Origin: Paenibacillus soyae
GTDB taxonomy: Bacteria > Bacillota > Bacilli > Paenibacillales > Paenibacillaceae
Assembly: GCF_024623455.1 (NCBI RefSeq)
Contig: NZ_JANIPJ010000016.1
Coordinates: 1 to 64,000 of the forward strand
Length of the DNA stretch: 64,000 nt
Reading direction: 5' to 3'
Of the stretch, positions 1 to 6,222 are shown piece by piece (positions within the stretch are counted from its first letter, which is position 1; every line of letters starts with the position of its first letter). Below the pieces are notes generated by a model. It was not told the DNA's origin. It saw nothing but the letters and a program-made list of their open reading frames with translations, and ran no database searches. The position numbers and the translations under genes are program-made.

Positions 1-118
1 GATCGCCTTCCACCTGGAAAGGAAGGCGAAGGAGGGCTAGACCAGCCCCTAACCCTCCTCAATTACGTGCGAAAACTAAAGAGAAACCCGAGCATCTTTA
101 AAAAGATGCGGGTTTCTC
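1..118 (+). other. Cluster of inverted repeats, possible 3' part of a structured RNA
   Basis: No coding region is supported here. Three hairpins follow one another: CGCCTTCC (4-11) pairs with GGAAGGCG (21-28); GGAGGG (31-36) pairs with CCCTCC (53-58), enclosing a smaller GGGCT/AGCCC stem; and GAGAAACCCG (81-90) begins a long stem ending GGTTTCTC at 118. A clear intrinsic terminator follows at 129. Such an array could be the end of a small RNA or of a leader belonging to a gene before the window. No known RNA family was recognised. Confidence 0.35.
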
Positions 119-128
119 GACATTCTGT

Positions 129-150
129 GCGTCCTTTGGACGCTTTTTTT
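129..150 (+). terminator. Intrinsic terminator
   Basis: A perfect GCGTCC/GGACGC stem with a TTT loop (129-143) is followed directly by seven T residues. It would end a transcript entering from the left edge and insulate the gene starting at 253. Confidence 0.8.
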
Positions 151-252
151 CTTGGCTCGCGGCGGGACGAGAGATAGAGCCTTACTCCGATAAGTTATAA
201 TGGGTGTAATGGAGAATGGAACAAGAGAAACATCGGCAGAAGGGAATGGGTC

Positions 253-1419
253 ATGATGATTTACGTATGCAGAATCGAGCTTGACGAAATCACTCCGAAG
301 ATTTGGCGGGAGTTCCGGTTCCATCCGGAATTGACGTTTCACCAGCTGCATCATTTGATCCAAGAGGTCATGGGGTGGGGCGATTATCATTTGTACGAGT
401 TTCAGGTGAACAAGAAGTCGATCGGCGTGCCGGATCCGGAAATGCAGCCATTCGAGAGGGGAACGAGCAAGGAGCTCGACGCGCGCAAAGAAATCGTTCA
501 GAAGCATGTCAGCATGGAGGGAGCAAATTTTTCATACCTCTATGATTTCGGCGACGGTTGGGAGCACACGATTACGCTGAAAAGCATCGACATGGAGCAA
601 TCGGATCCTGTGCCCGTGTGCCTGGATGGCGCGCGAGCTTGCCCGCCTGAAGATGTGGGAGGAGTGTGGGGCTATCAGCATTTGCTGGAGGTGCTCGGCA
701 CGCCCGACCATCCGGAGCGCGAGGAAATGCTGGAATGGGCCGGGGAGGAGTTCGACCCGGAGCACTTCTCCGTTCAGGATACGAATGTCCTGCTCCGGCA
801 GATGAAGGACAAGCTGATTCCCAAGCCTGCTAAGGGTGGAGCCGGGAGCAAGAAGATTACGGGTGACACGGCCGGCAAGCCCGCGAAGCTGACGAAAACC
901 GCGCTGAACAAACATTTGAAGCAGCTAAGCAACGAGCAGCTGATCGGGCTGGTCAAGGATTGTTTTGGCGTGAGCAAAGACATGGAGAAGTTTCTGTCCG
1001 TCCGAATACTCGGCGAAGAGGCCGCGGAGTCGCTGTTCGAGGAATACCGCAAGAAGGTTGAAAATGAATTTTTCCCGGATCGCGGACAGCCAAAGCTGCG
1101 TCTACAGGAAGCTAAGAAGGCGATAGCGGAGTTCGAGAAGTTGACGGGCAGCATGAAGCATGTGTTCGAGCTGAAGCTGATCTACGTCGAGTCGGGCGTC
1201 GACTTCACGGTAACCTACGGCGATATCGACGAGCGGTTCTATCGCAGCATGGTGTCCGTGTACGCCGATGTCATCGGCATGGCGAACGAGGATCCGATGG
1301 GTGAATTATTGGAAGAGTATGGGGATCGATTGCAGAAGATCGTCACGGATACGGAGGGTATTGGCTGGGGTTTTCAAGATGCTCTGGTCGAACTTCATGC
1401 GGAGCTGGATCGGGATTAG
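253..1419 (+). CDS. Plasmid pRiA4b ORF-3-like protein with a DUF6155-like C-terminal half
   Basis: Encodes 388 residues. The first ~175 match the pRiA4b ORF-3 family (also seen as TnpR-like proteins): IWREFRFHPELTFHQLHHLI, then a GWGDYHLYEF segment and YDFGDGWEHTI at ~95. The biochemical role of that family is unknown. After a Lys/Gly-rich linker (~190-212) the remainder resembles DUF6155, with LRLQEAKKAI, YGDIDERFY and a late DTEGIGWGFQD motif. The whole is a two-module fusion about twice the length of the first domain alone. The start at 253 (or the adjacent ATG at 256) follows an AGAAGGGA-type ribosome site. The next gene begins 12 bases after the stop, so the two are probably cotranscribed. 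There is no signal peptide or membrane segment, so a cytoplasmic location is expected. The N-terminal assignment is firm; the DUF6155 match is from recognition only. Confidence 0.8.
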   Translation: MMIYVCRIELDEITPKIWREFRFHPELTFHQLHHLIQEVMGWGDYHLYEFQVNKKSIGVPDPEMQPFERGTSKELDARKEIVQKHVSMEGANFSYLYDFGDGWEHTITLKSIDMEQSDPVPVCLDGARACPPEDVGGVWGYQHLLEVLGTPDHPEREEMLEWAGEEFDPEHFSVQDTNVLLRQMKDKLIPKPAKGGAGSKKITGDTAGKPAKLTKTALNKHLKQLSNEQLIGLVKDCFGVSKDMEKFLSVRILGEEAAESLFEEYRKKVENEFFPDRGQPKLRLQEAKKAIAEFEKLTGSMKHVFELKLIYVESGVDFTVTYGDIDERFYRSMVSVYADVIGMANEDPMGELLEEYGDRLQKIVTDTEGIGWGFQDALVELHAELDRD

Positions 1420-1431
1420 AGGTGACGATTA

Positions 1432-2076
1432 GTGAGCGGCGGAAAGAAGAAAAAGAAAGGTCCGAGAATAGAGGCTGCCTTTCCGATGGAGCAGGACGAG
1501 CATTTTTATTTTATTGCGGGGTATACCGAAGGCGGTTTTCCGAATGGCATCACTTGGGAAGAGCATGAAGCGGAACAGAATGGACAATTGGATGGACAAA
1601 CTTTGCAAGGGGAAGTGCGAATGATTCCATTGAAAATAACCGAACGCCAGCTTCAGGAGCTGGTCGAAGCTTACGACATGAACGTCGATGGAATCGAGCA
1701 TTACCTGAATGTTGAAACGGGTGATGTCGAGATTCTGAATACGTTAGACATGGATGAGGAAGATGAGCGATTAAGCTGGAGAATCGAAGAGCAGCTTGAC
1801 GAAGTTTACTACCAGGTGCCTCATAAGGAATCGTACGAGGGATATGAGGACATGAGCAAATTCGCGGATACGGTGGACGACGAGAAATTAAGAGAAAAAT
1901 TGTATCACATTTTAAATGGCGGCAAAAAAGTGTTTCGGCGATATAAAGATGCGTTGTCCTCGGACGCTACGGCAGTGAAACGCTATTATAAGTTTGTGGA
2001 AGAGCGAGATCGCGAACGGATTCTGGAATGGCTGAGAGCAGAGTCTATAGAAGCAATGATAGAACGACCGGAGTAG
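1432..2076 (+). CDS. UPF0158-like conserved protein
   Basis: Encodes 214 residues from a GTG start; GAGGTGA lies 5-10 bases upstream. The N-terminal ~55 residues are Lys-rich and not recognised. The remainder follows the UPF0158 pattern: an acidic region with the HYLNVETGDVEIL strand, RYKDAL-type basic helix and a final helix with REDRERILEWL-like spacing (here ERDRERILEWLRAESIEAM). UPF0158 has no established function. The protein is soluble, highly charged and has no catalytic motif that I can see. It follows the preceding gene by 12 bases and is closed by a terminator overlapping its stop codon, so the two genes form a short operon. Confidence 0.65.
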   Translation: MSGGKKKKKGPRIEAAFPMEQDEHFYFIAGYTEGGFPNGITWEEHEAEQNGQLDGQTLQGEVRMIPLKITERQLQELVEAYDMNVDGIEHYLNVETGDVEILNTLDMDEEDERLSWRIEEQLDEVYYQVPHKESYEGYEDMSKFADTVDDEKLREKLYHILNGGKKVFRRYKDALSSDATAVKRYYKFVEERDRERILEWLRAESIEAMIERPE

Positions 2077-2090
2077 CTCTGGTCGTTTTC
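2063..2090 (+). terminator. Intrinsic terminator overlapping the UPF0158 stop codon
   Basis: AACGACC (2063-2069) pairs with GGTCGTT (2081-2087), extended by GGAG/CTC, with the TAG stop in the loop and a T-rich tail (TTTTCTTT). It separates the two-gene operon from sigK. Confidence 0.7.
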
Positions 2091-2128
2091 TTTGTATATG
2101 AGTATTTATTAACGAGTTGGTCATGCAC

Positions 2129-2153
2129 ACATAGGCCGTTGCCCACATACAAT
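2129..2153 (+). promoter_or_regulatory. Possible mother-cell sigma promoter of sigK
   Basis: CATACAAT at 2146-2153 matches the -10 element of sigma-E promoters and is close to the sigma-K -10 (CATAnnnTA, one mismatch). An AC dinucleotide 15 bases upstream (2129-2130) would fit the minimal sigma-K -35. No good sigma-A promoter was seen in the same gap. In Bacillus subtilis sigK is transcribed by sigma-E and then by sigma-K itself, so this fits known biology. The short motif makes it tentative. Confidence 0.4.
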
Positions 2154-2239
2154 GTACAACTGACGTTCTTGCGAGCACGGACGAAGGCTTGCTATTCCGG
2201 GCCGGTTGTCCTGCCAATACAGCATGGGGGGTACGGAGC

Positions 2240-2938
2240 ATGGGATTTTTTACGGCTGTCGCTTTGTTCATTAAGCAGCTCACGCTGCTCGTGTCGTATG
2301 TGAAAAATAACGCGTTTCCTCAACCGCTGAAGGAAGACGAGGAAGCCAAGCATCTTGCGCTTATGGCGGAGGGAAATGCTCACTCGCGCAATTTGCTCAT
2401 CGAGCACAACCTGCGTCTCGTGGCGCATATCGTCAAAAAATTCGATAACACGGGTGAGGATTTAGAGGATTTGATCTCGATCGGCACGATTGGATTAATC
2501 AAAGCGATCGAAAGCTTCCAAACGGGAAAAGGCACGAAGCTCGCAACATTCGCCGCCCGTTGTATCGAAAACGAAATACTTATGCATCTTCGCAGCTTGA
2601 AGAAGACGCGCAAGGACGTATCCTTGCACGATCCGATCGGCACGGACAAAGAGGGGAACGAGATCACGCTGATCGACATCCTCGGGACGGAGTCCGATGA
2701 CGTTGCGGACAAAGTGCAGCTCAAGATCGAGAAGAGCAAGATTTATAAGAACCTAGACATATTGGATGACCGGGAGAAGGAAGTCGTCATTGGCCGCTTC
2801 GGACTGGTGCATGGCGGGGATGAGCGGACGCAGCGGGAGATCGCGAAGGAGCTGGGGATCTCGCGGAGTTATGTGAGTAGGATTGAGAAACGGGCGTTGA
2901 TGAAGCTGTATCATGAGTTTTATAAGGCTAAGAAGTGA
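2240..2938 (+). CDS. sigK: RNA polymerase sporulation sigma factor sigma-K (pro-form)
   Basis: Encodes 232 residues and acts as the late mother-cell sigma factor in spore coat and cortex gene expression. The start at 2240 follows a GGGGGG ribosome site and gives an N-terminus (MGFFTAVALFIKQLTLLVS) that fits the hydrophobic pro-sequence removed by the SpoIVFB protease. Longer in-frame starts upstream lack such a site. Conserved parts follow in order: YVKNNAFPQPL, the region 2 core RLVAHIVKKF and GTIGLIKAIESF, ENEILMHLR, DVSLHDPIG, then the region 4 helix-turn-helix TQREIAKELGISRSYVSRIE. The reading frame is not interrupted by a skin-type element. A partial second copy lies at 3794-4338. Confidence 0.93.
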   Translation: MGFFTAVALFIKQLTLLVSYVKNNAFPQPLKEDEEAKHLALMAEGNAHSRNLLIEHNLRLVAHIVKKFDNTGEDLEDLISIGTIGLIKAIESFQTGKGTKLATFAARCIENEILMHLRSLKKTRKDVSLHDPIGTDKEGNEITLIDILGTESDDVADKVQLKIEKSKIYKNLDILDDREKEVVIGRFGLVHGGDERTQREIAKELGISRSYVSRIEKRALMKLYHEFYKAKK

Positions 2939-2947
2939 AAATATAGC

Positions 2948-2985
2948 CTTGATGAGAAGCCGGCGATGCCGGCTTTTTCTGTCTG
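2948..2985 (+). terminator. Terminator of sigK, part of a 38-base exact repeat
   Basis: AAGCCGGC (2957-2964), loop GAT, GCCGGCTT (2968-2975) and a T run form a strong intrinsic terminator ten or so bases after the sigK stop. The surrounding 38 bases (2948-2985) recur exactly at 27049-27086, after the tRNA-dihydrouridine synthase gene. Confidence 0.85.
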
Positions 2986-3003
2986 CATGCATAATCGCTG
3001 CTA

Positions 3004-3012
3004 TGGTATAAT
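3004..3012 (+). promoter_or_regulatory. Extended -10 promoter of the antitoxin-like gene
   Basis: TATAAT at 3007-3012 is preceded by TGG, giving an extended -10 element, 37 bases before the ATG at 3049. The -35 region is weak. Placement directly before a small toxin-antitoxin-like pair supports a real promoter. Confidence 0.55.
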
Positions 3013-3048
3013 TCGAATATATGCTTTGCACTGGAGGCTGAGGTTGAT

Positions 3049-3225
3049 ATGAATCGCACACAAGACCTAGGTAAGTTAATTAAACTGACAGGAGACCGTG
3101 CAAAATTAGACGCAAAAGCAAATGACACCTACATCGTTTATAAAACCAGGGAAGGTACAATTGTAAAAGAATACAGCAATGGCGATATAGTTCGAATGAA
3201 CGATCAGGATTTCCAACATGAATGA
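3049..3225 (+). CDS. Small protein upstream of a zeta-toxin-like gene, probable antitoxin
   Basis: Encodes 58 residues (starting MNRTQDLGKLIKL and ending NDQDFQHE). An ATG follows the ribosome site CTGGAGG. No family is recognised from sequence. Its stop overlaps the ATG of the next reading frame (start at 3218), which begins like a zeta-toxin/UDP-GlcNAc-kinase P-loop protein. Small proteins translationally coupled to such kinases are normally the antitoxins, so that role is inferred from position. The region is clearly more AT-rich than the flanking genes, which suggests acquisition. Since the downstream toxin is broken, this would now be an orphan antitoxin. Confidence 0.55.
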   Translation: MNRTQDLGKLIKLTGDRAKLDAKANDTYIVYKTREGTIVKEYSNGDIVRMNDQDFQHE

Positions 3226-3735
3226 TCCCTTGGCTACCATGTTTGTGTTTGCAGGAAATAATGGCAGCGGAAAGAGTACGATTCGAAACCTTATAATTGA
3301 TAAACTAGGTGTGAGCGTAAATATTGATCCTGATGCGTTAGCGCGAGGTATTGATATTGAAAGACAACACTTGCAGGCGGCAATGTAATCCGTCAAATGC
3401 GTGAGGCGAAAGCGAATGGTTTTGAAATCATTATGTTCTACGTAGGTCTTGGTGATGTTCGTCTTAACATTGAGCGTGTGGCTGCGCGTGTTCGAAATGG
3501 TGGACATCATATTGAAACAGCAGATATACTACGTCGACAACAAACTTCTATGAACAATTTACTTAACCATTTGGTACTCATTAATCATTTGATTATTATT
3601 GATAATAGTGGTGCTGGTGGAGAAATTGTGATGGAAGCGGATTGGACGCAAGTAAAGCAGTACACGCCAGAATTGCCGGATTGGGTGGAAATGATTGAGC
3701 GAGCGCTCGTAGAGCGAAATAACTTAGAGGATTAG
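3218..3735 (+). pseudogene. Zeta-toxin-like P-loop kinase with an internal deletion and frameshift
   Basis: The frame from ATG 3218 encodes MNDPLATMFVFAGNNGSGKS and continues T-I-R-N; Walker A is G13-T21. It runs through NIDPDALARGID, typical of zeta-type kinases that phosphorylate UDP-N-acetylglucosamine, and then stops at 3386 after 56 residues. The family pattern resumes in another frame with TTLAGGNVIRQMREAKANGF and FYVGLGDVRLNIERVAARV, ending at 3735. The segment expected between (about 30-40 residues, up to the Glu before TTL) is missing. The junction lies near 3358-3370. An intact kinase therefore cannot be made. The downstream piece still keeps its Arg-rich ERVAARVRNGGH motif. A sequencing error could explain a shift but not the missing residues. 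Confidence 0.75.
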
Positions 3736-3773
3736 ACCGATTAAGTCTTTTGACTGTAATCGGTTATTTTTTT
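3736..3773 (+). terminator. Intrinsic terminator after the toxin remnant
   Basis: ACCGATTA (3736-3743) and TAATCGGT (3757-3764) form a perfect 8-base stem followed by ATTTTTTT. It closes the toxin-antitoxin remnant just before the partial sigK copy begins. Confidence 0.8.
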
Positions 3774-3793
3774 ACATCGGGTTGTGTCCACAA

Positions 3794-4338
3794 CGTCAAA
3801 AAGTTCGATAACACGGGTGAGGATTTAGAGGATTTAATCTCGATCGGCACCATCGGCCTGATCAAAGCGATCGAAAGCTTCCAAACGGGCAAAGGCACAA
3901 AACTCGCGACCTTCGCGGCCCGTTGTATCGAAAACGAAATACTTATGCATCTTCGCAGCTTGAAGAAGACGCGCAAGGACGTATCCTTGCACGACCCGAT
4001 CGGCACGGACAAAGAGGGGAACGAAATCACGCTGATTGACATCCTCGGCACGGAGTCCGATGACGTGGCTAAGCTTATGCTTCCGAAGTAAGTTTTCTGC
4101 GAAAACTTTGCAAGTGCAGCTCAAGATCGAGAAGAGCAAGATTTATAAGAATTTGGACATATTGGACGACCGGGAGAAGGAAGTTGTTATTGGAAGGTTC
4201 GGGCTGGTGCATGGCGGGGATGAGCGGACGCAGCGGGAGATTGCGAAGGAGCTGGGGATCTCGCGGAGTTATGTGAGTCGGATTGAGAAGCGGGCGCTTA
4301 TGAAGCTGTATCATGAGTTTTATAAGGCGAAGAAATAG
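3794..4338 (+). pseudogene. Second, 5'-truncated sigK copy broken by a 42-base insertion
   Basis: Similarity to the intact sigK begins abruptly at 3794 (matching 2431) and runs to the stop at 4338 (matching 2938). The 5' third, including the pro-sequence and RLVAHI segment, is absent. Between 4070 and 4111 a 42-base palindromic sequence replaces five bases of sigK, adding a net 37 and shifting the frame; the first part ends in-frame at 4091. By hand count the copies differ at about 18 of 276 bases before the insertion and a similar number of 227 after it. Every coding difference I found is synonymous. The copy therefore evolved under protein-level selection before it was truncated and interrupted. 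It has no start signal of its own and is unlikely to be functional. Confidence 0.88.
4070..4111. repeat. Palindromic 42-base insertion, candidate dispersed repeat
   Basis: The insertion in the sigK copy contains the palindromes AAGCTT and CTTCcGAAG, and a perfect inverted repeat AAGTTTTC-tgc-GAAAACTT (4090-4108). The outline, two adjacent hairpins in about 40 bases, is typical of REP- or MITE-like units. A related stretch with ATGCTTCCGAAG in the same relative position lies at 59061-59087. No transposase is nearby. Confidence 0.5.
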
Positions 4339-4735
4339 TTTTAAAAAATAATGAATGGATCATGAAATTGGATCCCTACCAGGAGGCGGTTCATCCTTTT
4401 CATGGTGGGGATTCACTATCTTATTTCCTACGGGTGAATGTTCAATACCGTTCCGATCCTCGGCGCGGGAGGCAACATTACGGAAACATAAAGCTAGATT
4501 GAGTCGTGGGGAGAAAGCAAAAGCGCTATCGCTATCACGCGTTATGCGAGCGTGAGAGCCATTTGTTTATATGTAATAATAATAGGACAAGGCGCGGAAT
4601 AGTGACTATTCCGGCGCCTTTTCTTGGTGATTAGAAGAATGGCGCAATTACCTATCGTGCCCTTATTGAAGGCTTGCTATGCTAGGAATGATTCCTGATG
4701 AATCCACTACTGATGCAGAGGAGGAGATATTGGTC
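4339..4735. other. Gene-poor spacer with one terminator
   Basis: Nothing coding is convincing in these ~400 bases. One 66-codon open frame (4355-4555) has no recognisable family or good ribosome site. A strong hairpin at 4591-4619 (GGCGCGGAATAG with CTATTCCGGCGCC) followed by TTTTCTT looks like an intrinsic terminator. The final 20 bases hold the GAGGAG ribosome site of the next gene. No clear promoter was seen. Confidence 0.55.
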
Positions 4736-6145
4736 ATGAAACGTCTTAAAATATCCGGTATGAATCTCGTCGACGAAAAGGGAAATCAAGTCTTACTGAA
4801 CGGTCTTTGTTTCATATGCAGGGATAAAGATAAGGGGTACTTGGAGCCGAATATCGAAAGCAAGCTGGCGTTCTATGCCAAGCGGGGATTTAATGTAATT
4901 CGCTTAGGTATTTTTTGGGATGGTGTCGAACCGGAGCCTGGAAAGTATGATGATGATTACTTAAATCGGGTAGCGGAAGTCGTACGGTTCGCCGAGCAAG
5001 TAGGTCTATACGTTTTCCTTGACATGCATCAGGATTTGTTCTCGGCCAAGTTTATTGACGGAGCACCGGAGTGGGCGACATTGGACGATGGATTGGATCA
5101 TCCGGAGGAGCTGACAATCTGGTATGAGGCTTATCTCAGCAGTCCGGCCGTTATTCGTGCCGCGGATCATTTCTGGGGGAATCATCCAGCGGTCGACGGA
5201 GTCGGACTGCTTGATCATTATGAAGCGATGTGGGAGCATATCGCCAGCCGATTCCATGGGTATTCTAACATCATCGGGTTCGAGCCGATGAACGAGCCTT
5301 ACATTGGAAGCCTTGCGCCGAAAGCTTTCGGAGAGGCATTTGGGGCGATTATGCAGAACAATCCTTCTTTTGATCCGAATTCGCCTCAATCCGCGACTCC
5401 ATCGGAACGCGAGTTAATGATGGGCATCCTTACCGAGCATTTCGTAACGTTTGATAAGGAAATATTGATGCCGTTCTATAATCGTATGCTAAGGGCGATT
5501 CGCAAGGTAGGTAATATTCCAATCGTCACCGGCAGCAACATATACGGGACGGCCGTCAAAACGGGTATTGAAAAGGTTAGAGACTCAAATGGCGTCGTTG
5601 ACACCCAGCAGATCTTTGCGCCGCACGGCTATGATACGGTGGTCGATACCGATCGTTACGATGAATATAACAAGGAACACGTGACGGAGATTTTCGCCCA
5701 GAAGCGATTATCCCAATTGGAGCTGCAGCTTCCGGTTATCGTCGGAGAATGGGGGAATTTCCCAAGCGGAGCCTTTACCAAAAGTTTAATCGAGCATATG
5801 ACAGAAATTTTGGAGCAATATCATTGGTCCAGCACTTATCATCAGTATGTTGCGGGAATGGAAGGCGACGAGAATTATAGCAGCTTGGAACGAGGATACC
5901 CCGTATATATTGCAGGACGCTTGATCGCCTATCGATACGACTATGAGCAAAAACGGCTAACGGTGACATGGAATGCCGTTAAAGATGGAAAATCGAAATT
6001 GTACTTACCGGATTTACGGAGCATGAACAACTGGAGTGTTTCGCATGAAGCGGAAATCGAACTTGAACCGATTGAGGGAGAGATTGGAGGTTACGTATCG
6101 GTTAGCGCGCGAGAAGAAGGCGTTCTGGAGGCTGTAATCGGCTGA
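4736..6145 (+). CDS. GH5-type glycoside hydrolase (endoglycoceramidase/cellulase-like), cytoplasmic
   Basis: Encodes 469 residues. The start at 4736 has GAGGAG eight bases upstream, so a longer frame beginning at 4679 is rejected. It is a retaining (beta/alpha)8 hydrolase of clan A. The N-terminal strand GFNVIRLGIFWDGVEP (51-66), LDMHQD (95-100), the acid/base Glu in FEPMNEP (E187), the APHGYD strand (295-300) and the nucleophile Glu in VGEWG (E338) are all present. The pattern, with a C-terminal beta domain, resembles the endoglycoceramidase-related branch of GH5. There is no signal peptide, so it probably acts on imported glycosides. It lies alone between terminators and converges with the next gene. 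The family call is firm; the substrate is unknown. Confidence 0.82.
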   Translation: MKRLKISGMNLVDEKGNQVLLNGLCFICRDKDKGYLEPNIESKLAFYAKRGFNVIRLGIFWDGVEPEPGKYDDDYLNRVAEVVRFAEQVGLYVFLDMHQDLFSAKFIDGAPEWATLDDGLDHPEELTIWYEAYLSSPAVIRAADHFWGNHPAVDGVGLLDHYEAMWEHIASRFHGYSNIIGFEPMNEPYIGSLAPKAFGEAFGAIMQNNPSFDPNSPQSATPSERELMMGILTEHFVTFDKEILMPFYNRMLRAIRKVGNIPIVTGSNIYGTAVKTGIEKVRDSNGVVDTQQIFAPHGYDTVVDTDRYDEYNKEHVTEIFAQKRLSQLELQLPVIVGEWGNFPSGAFTKSLIEHMTEILEQYHWSSTYHQYVAGMEGDENYSSLERGYPVYIAGRLIAYRYDYEQKRLTVTWNAVKDGKSKLYLPDLRSMNNWSVSHEAEIELEPIEGEIGGYVSVSAREEGVLEAVIG

Positions 6146-6176
6146 ACAACGCAGTTAGATATACGATAAGAGCTGC

Positions 6177-6204
6177 AGAGCTGTCGCATTTATGCGGCAG
6201 CTCT
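6177..6204. terminator. Hairpin between convergent genes
   Basis: AGAGCTG (6177-6183) pairs with CAGCTCT (6198-6204) with an inner GCAT/ATGC stem, followed on the plus strand by TTTTTATAG. It lies between the GH5 gene and the leftward regulator gene and could end transcripts from both sides. Confidence 0.6.
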
Positions 6205-6222
6205 CCGTGGTTTTTATAGCGG

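Noticed and set aside
2240..2938. Skin-type interruption of the intact sigK
   Set aside because: The reading frame is continuous through the conserved ENEI region used by skin in Bacillus, so this copy is not interrupted.
4512..4526. Another cre-like stretch (AAAGCGCTATC core)
   Set aside because: The outer bases do not match the consensus and it lies more than 200 bases from the next gene with no promoter nearby.
4355..4555. A 66-codon open frame after the second sigK copy
   Set aside because: It has no recognisable domain, no good ribosome site and unremarkable composition; chance occurrence is more likely.
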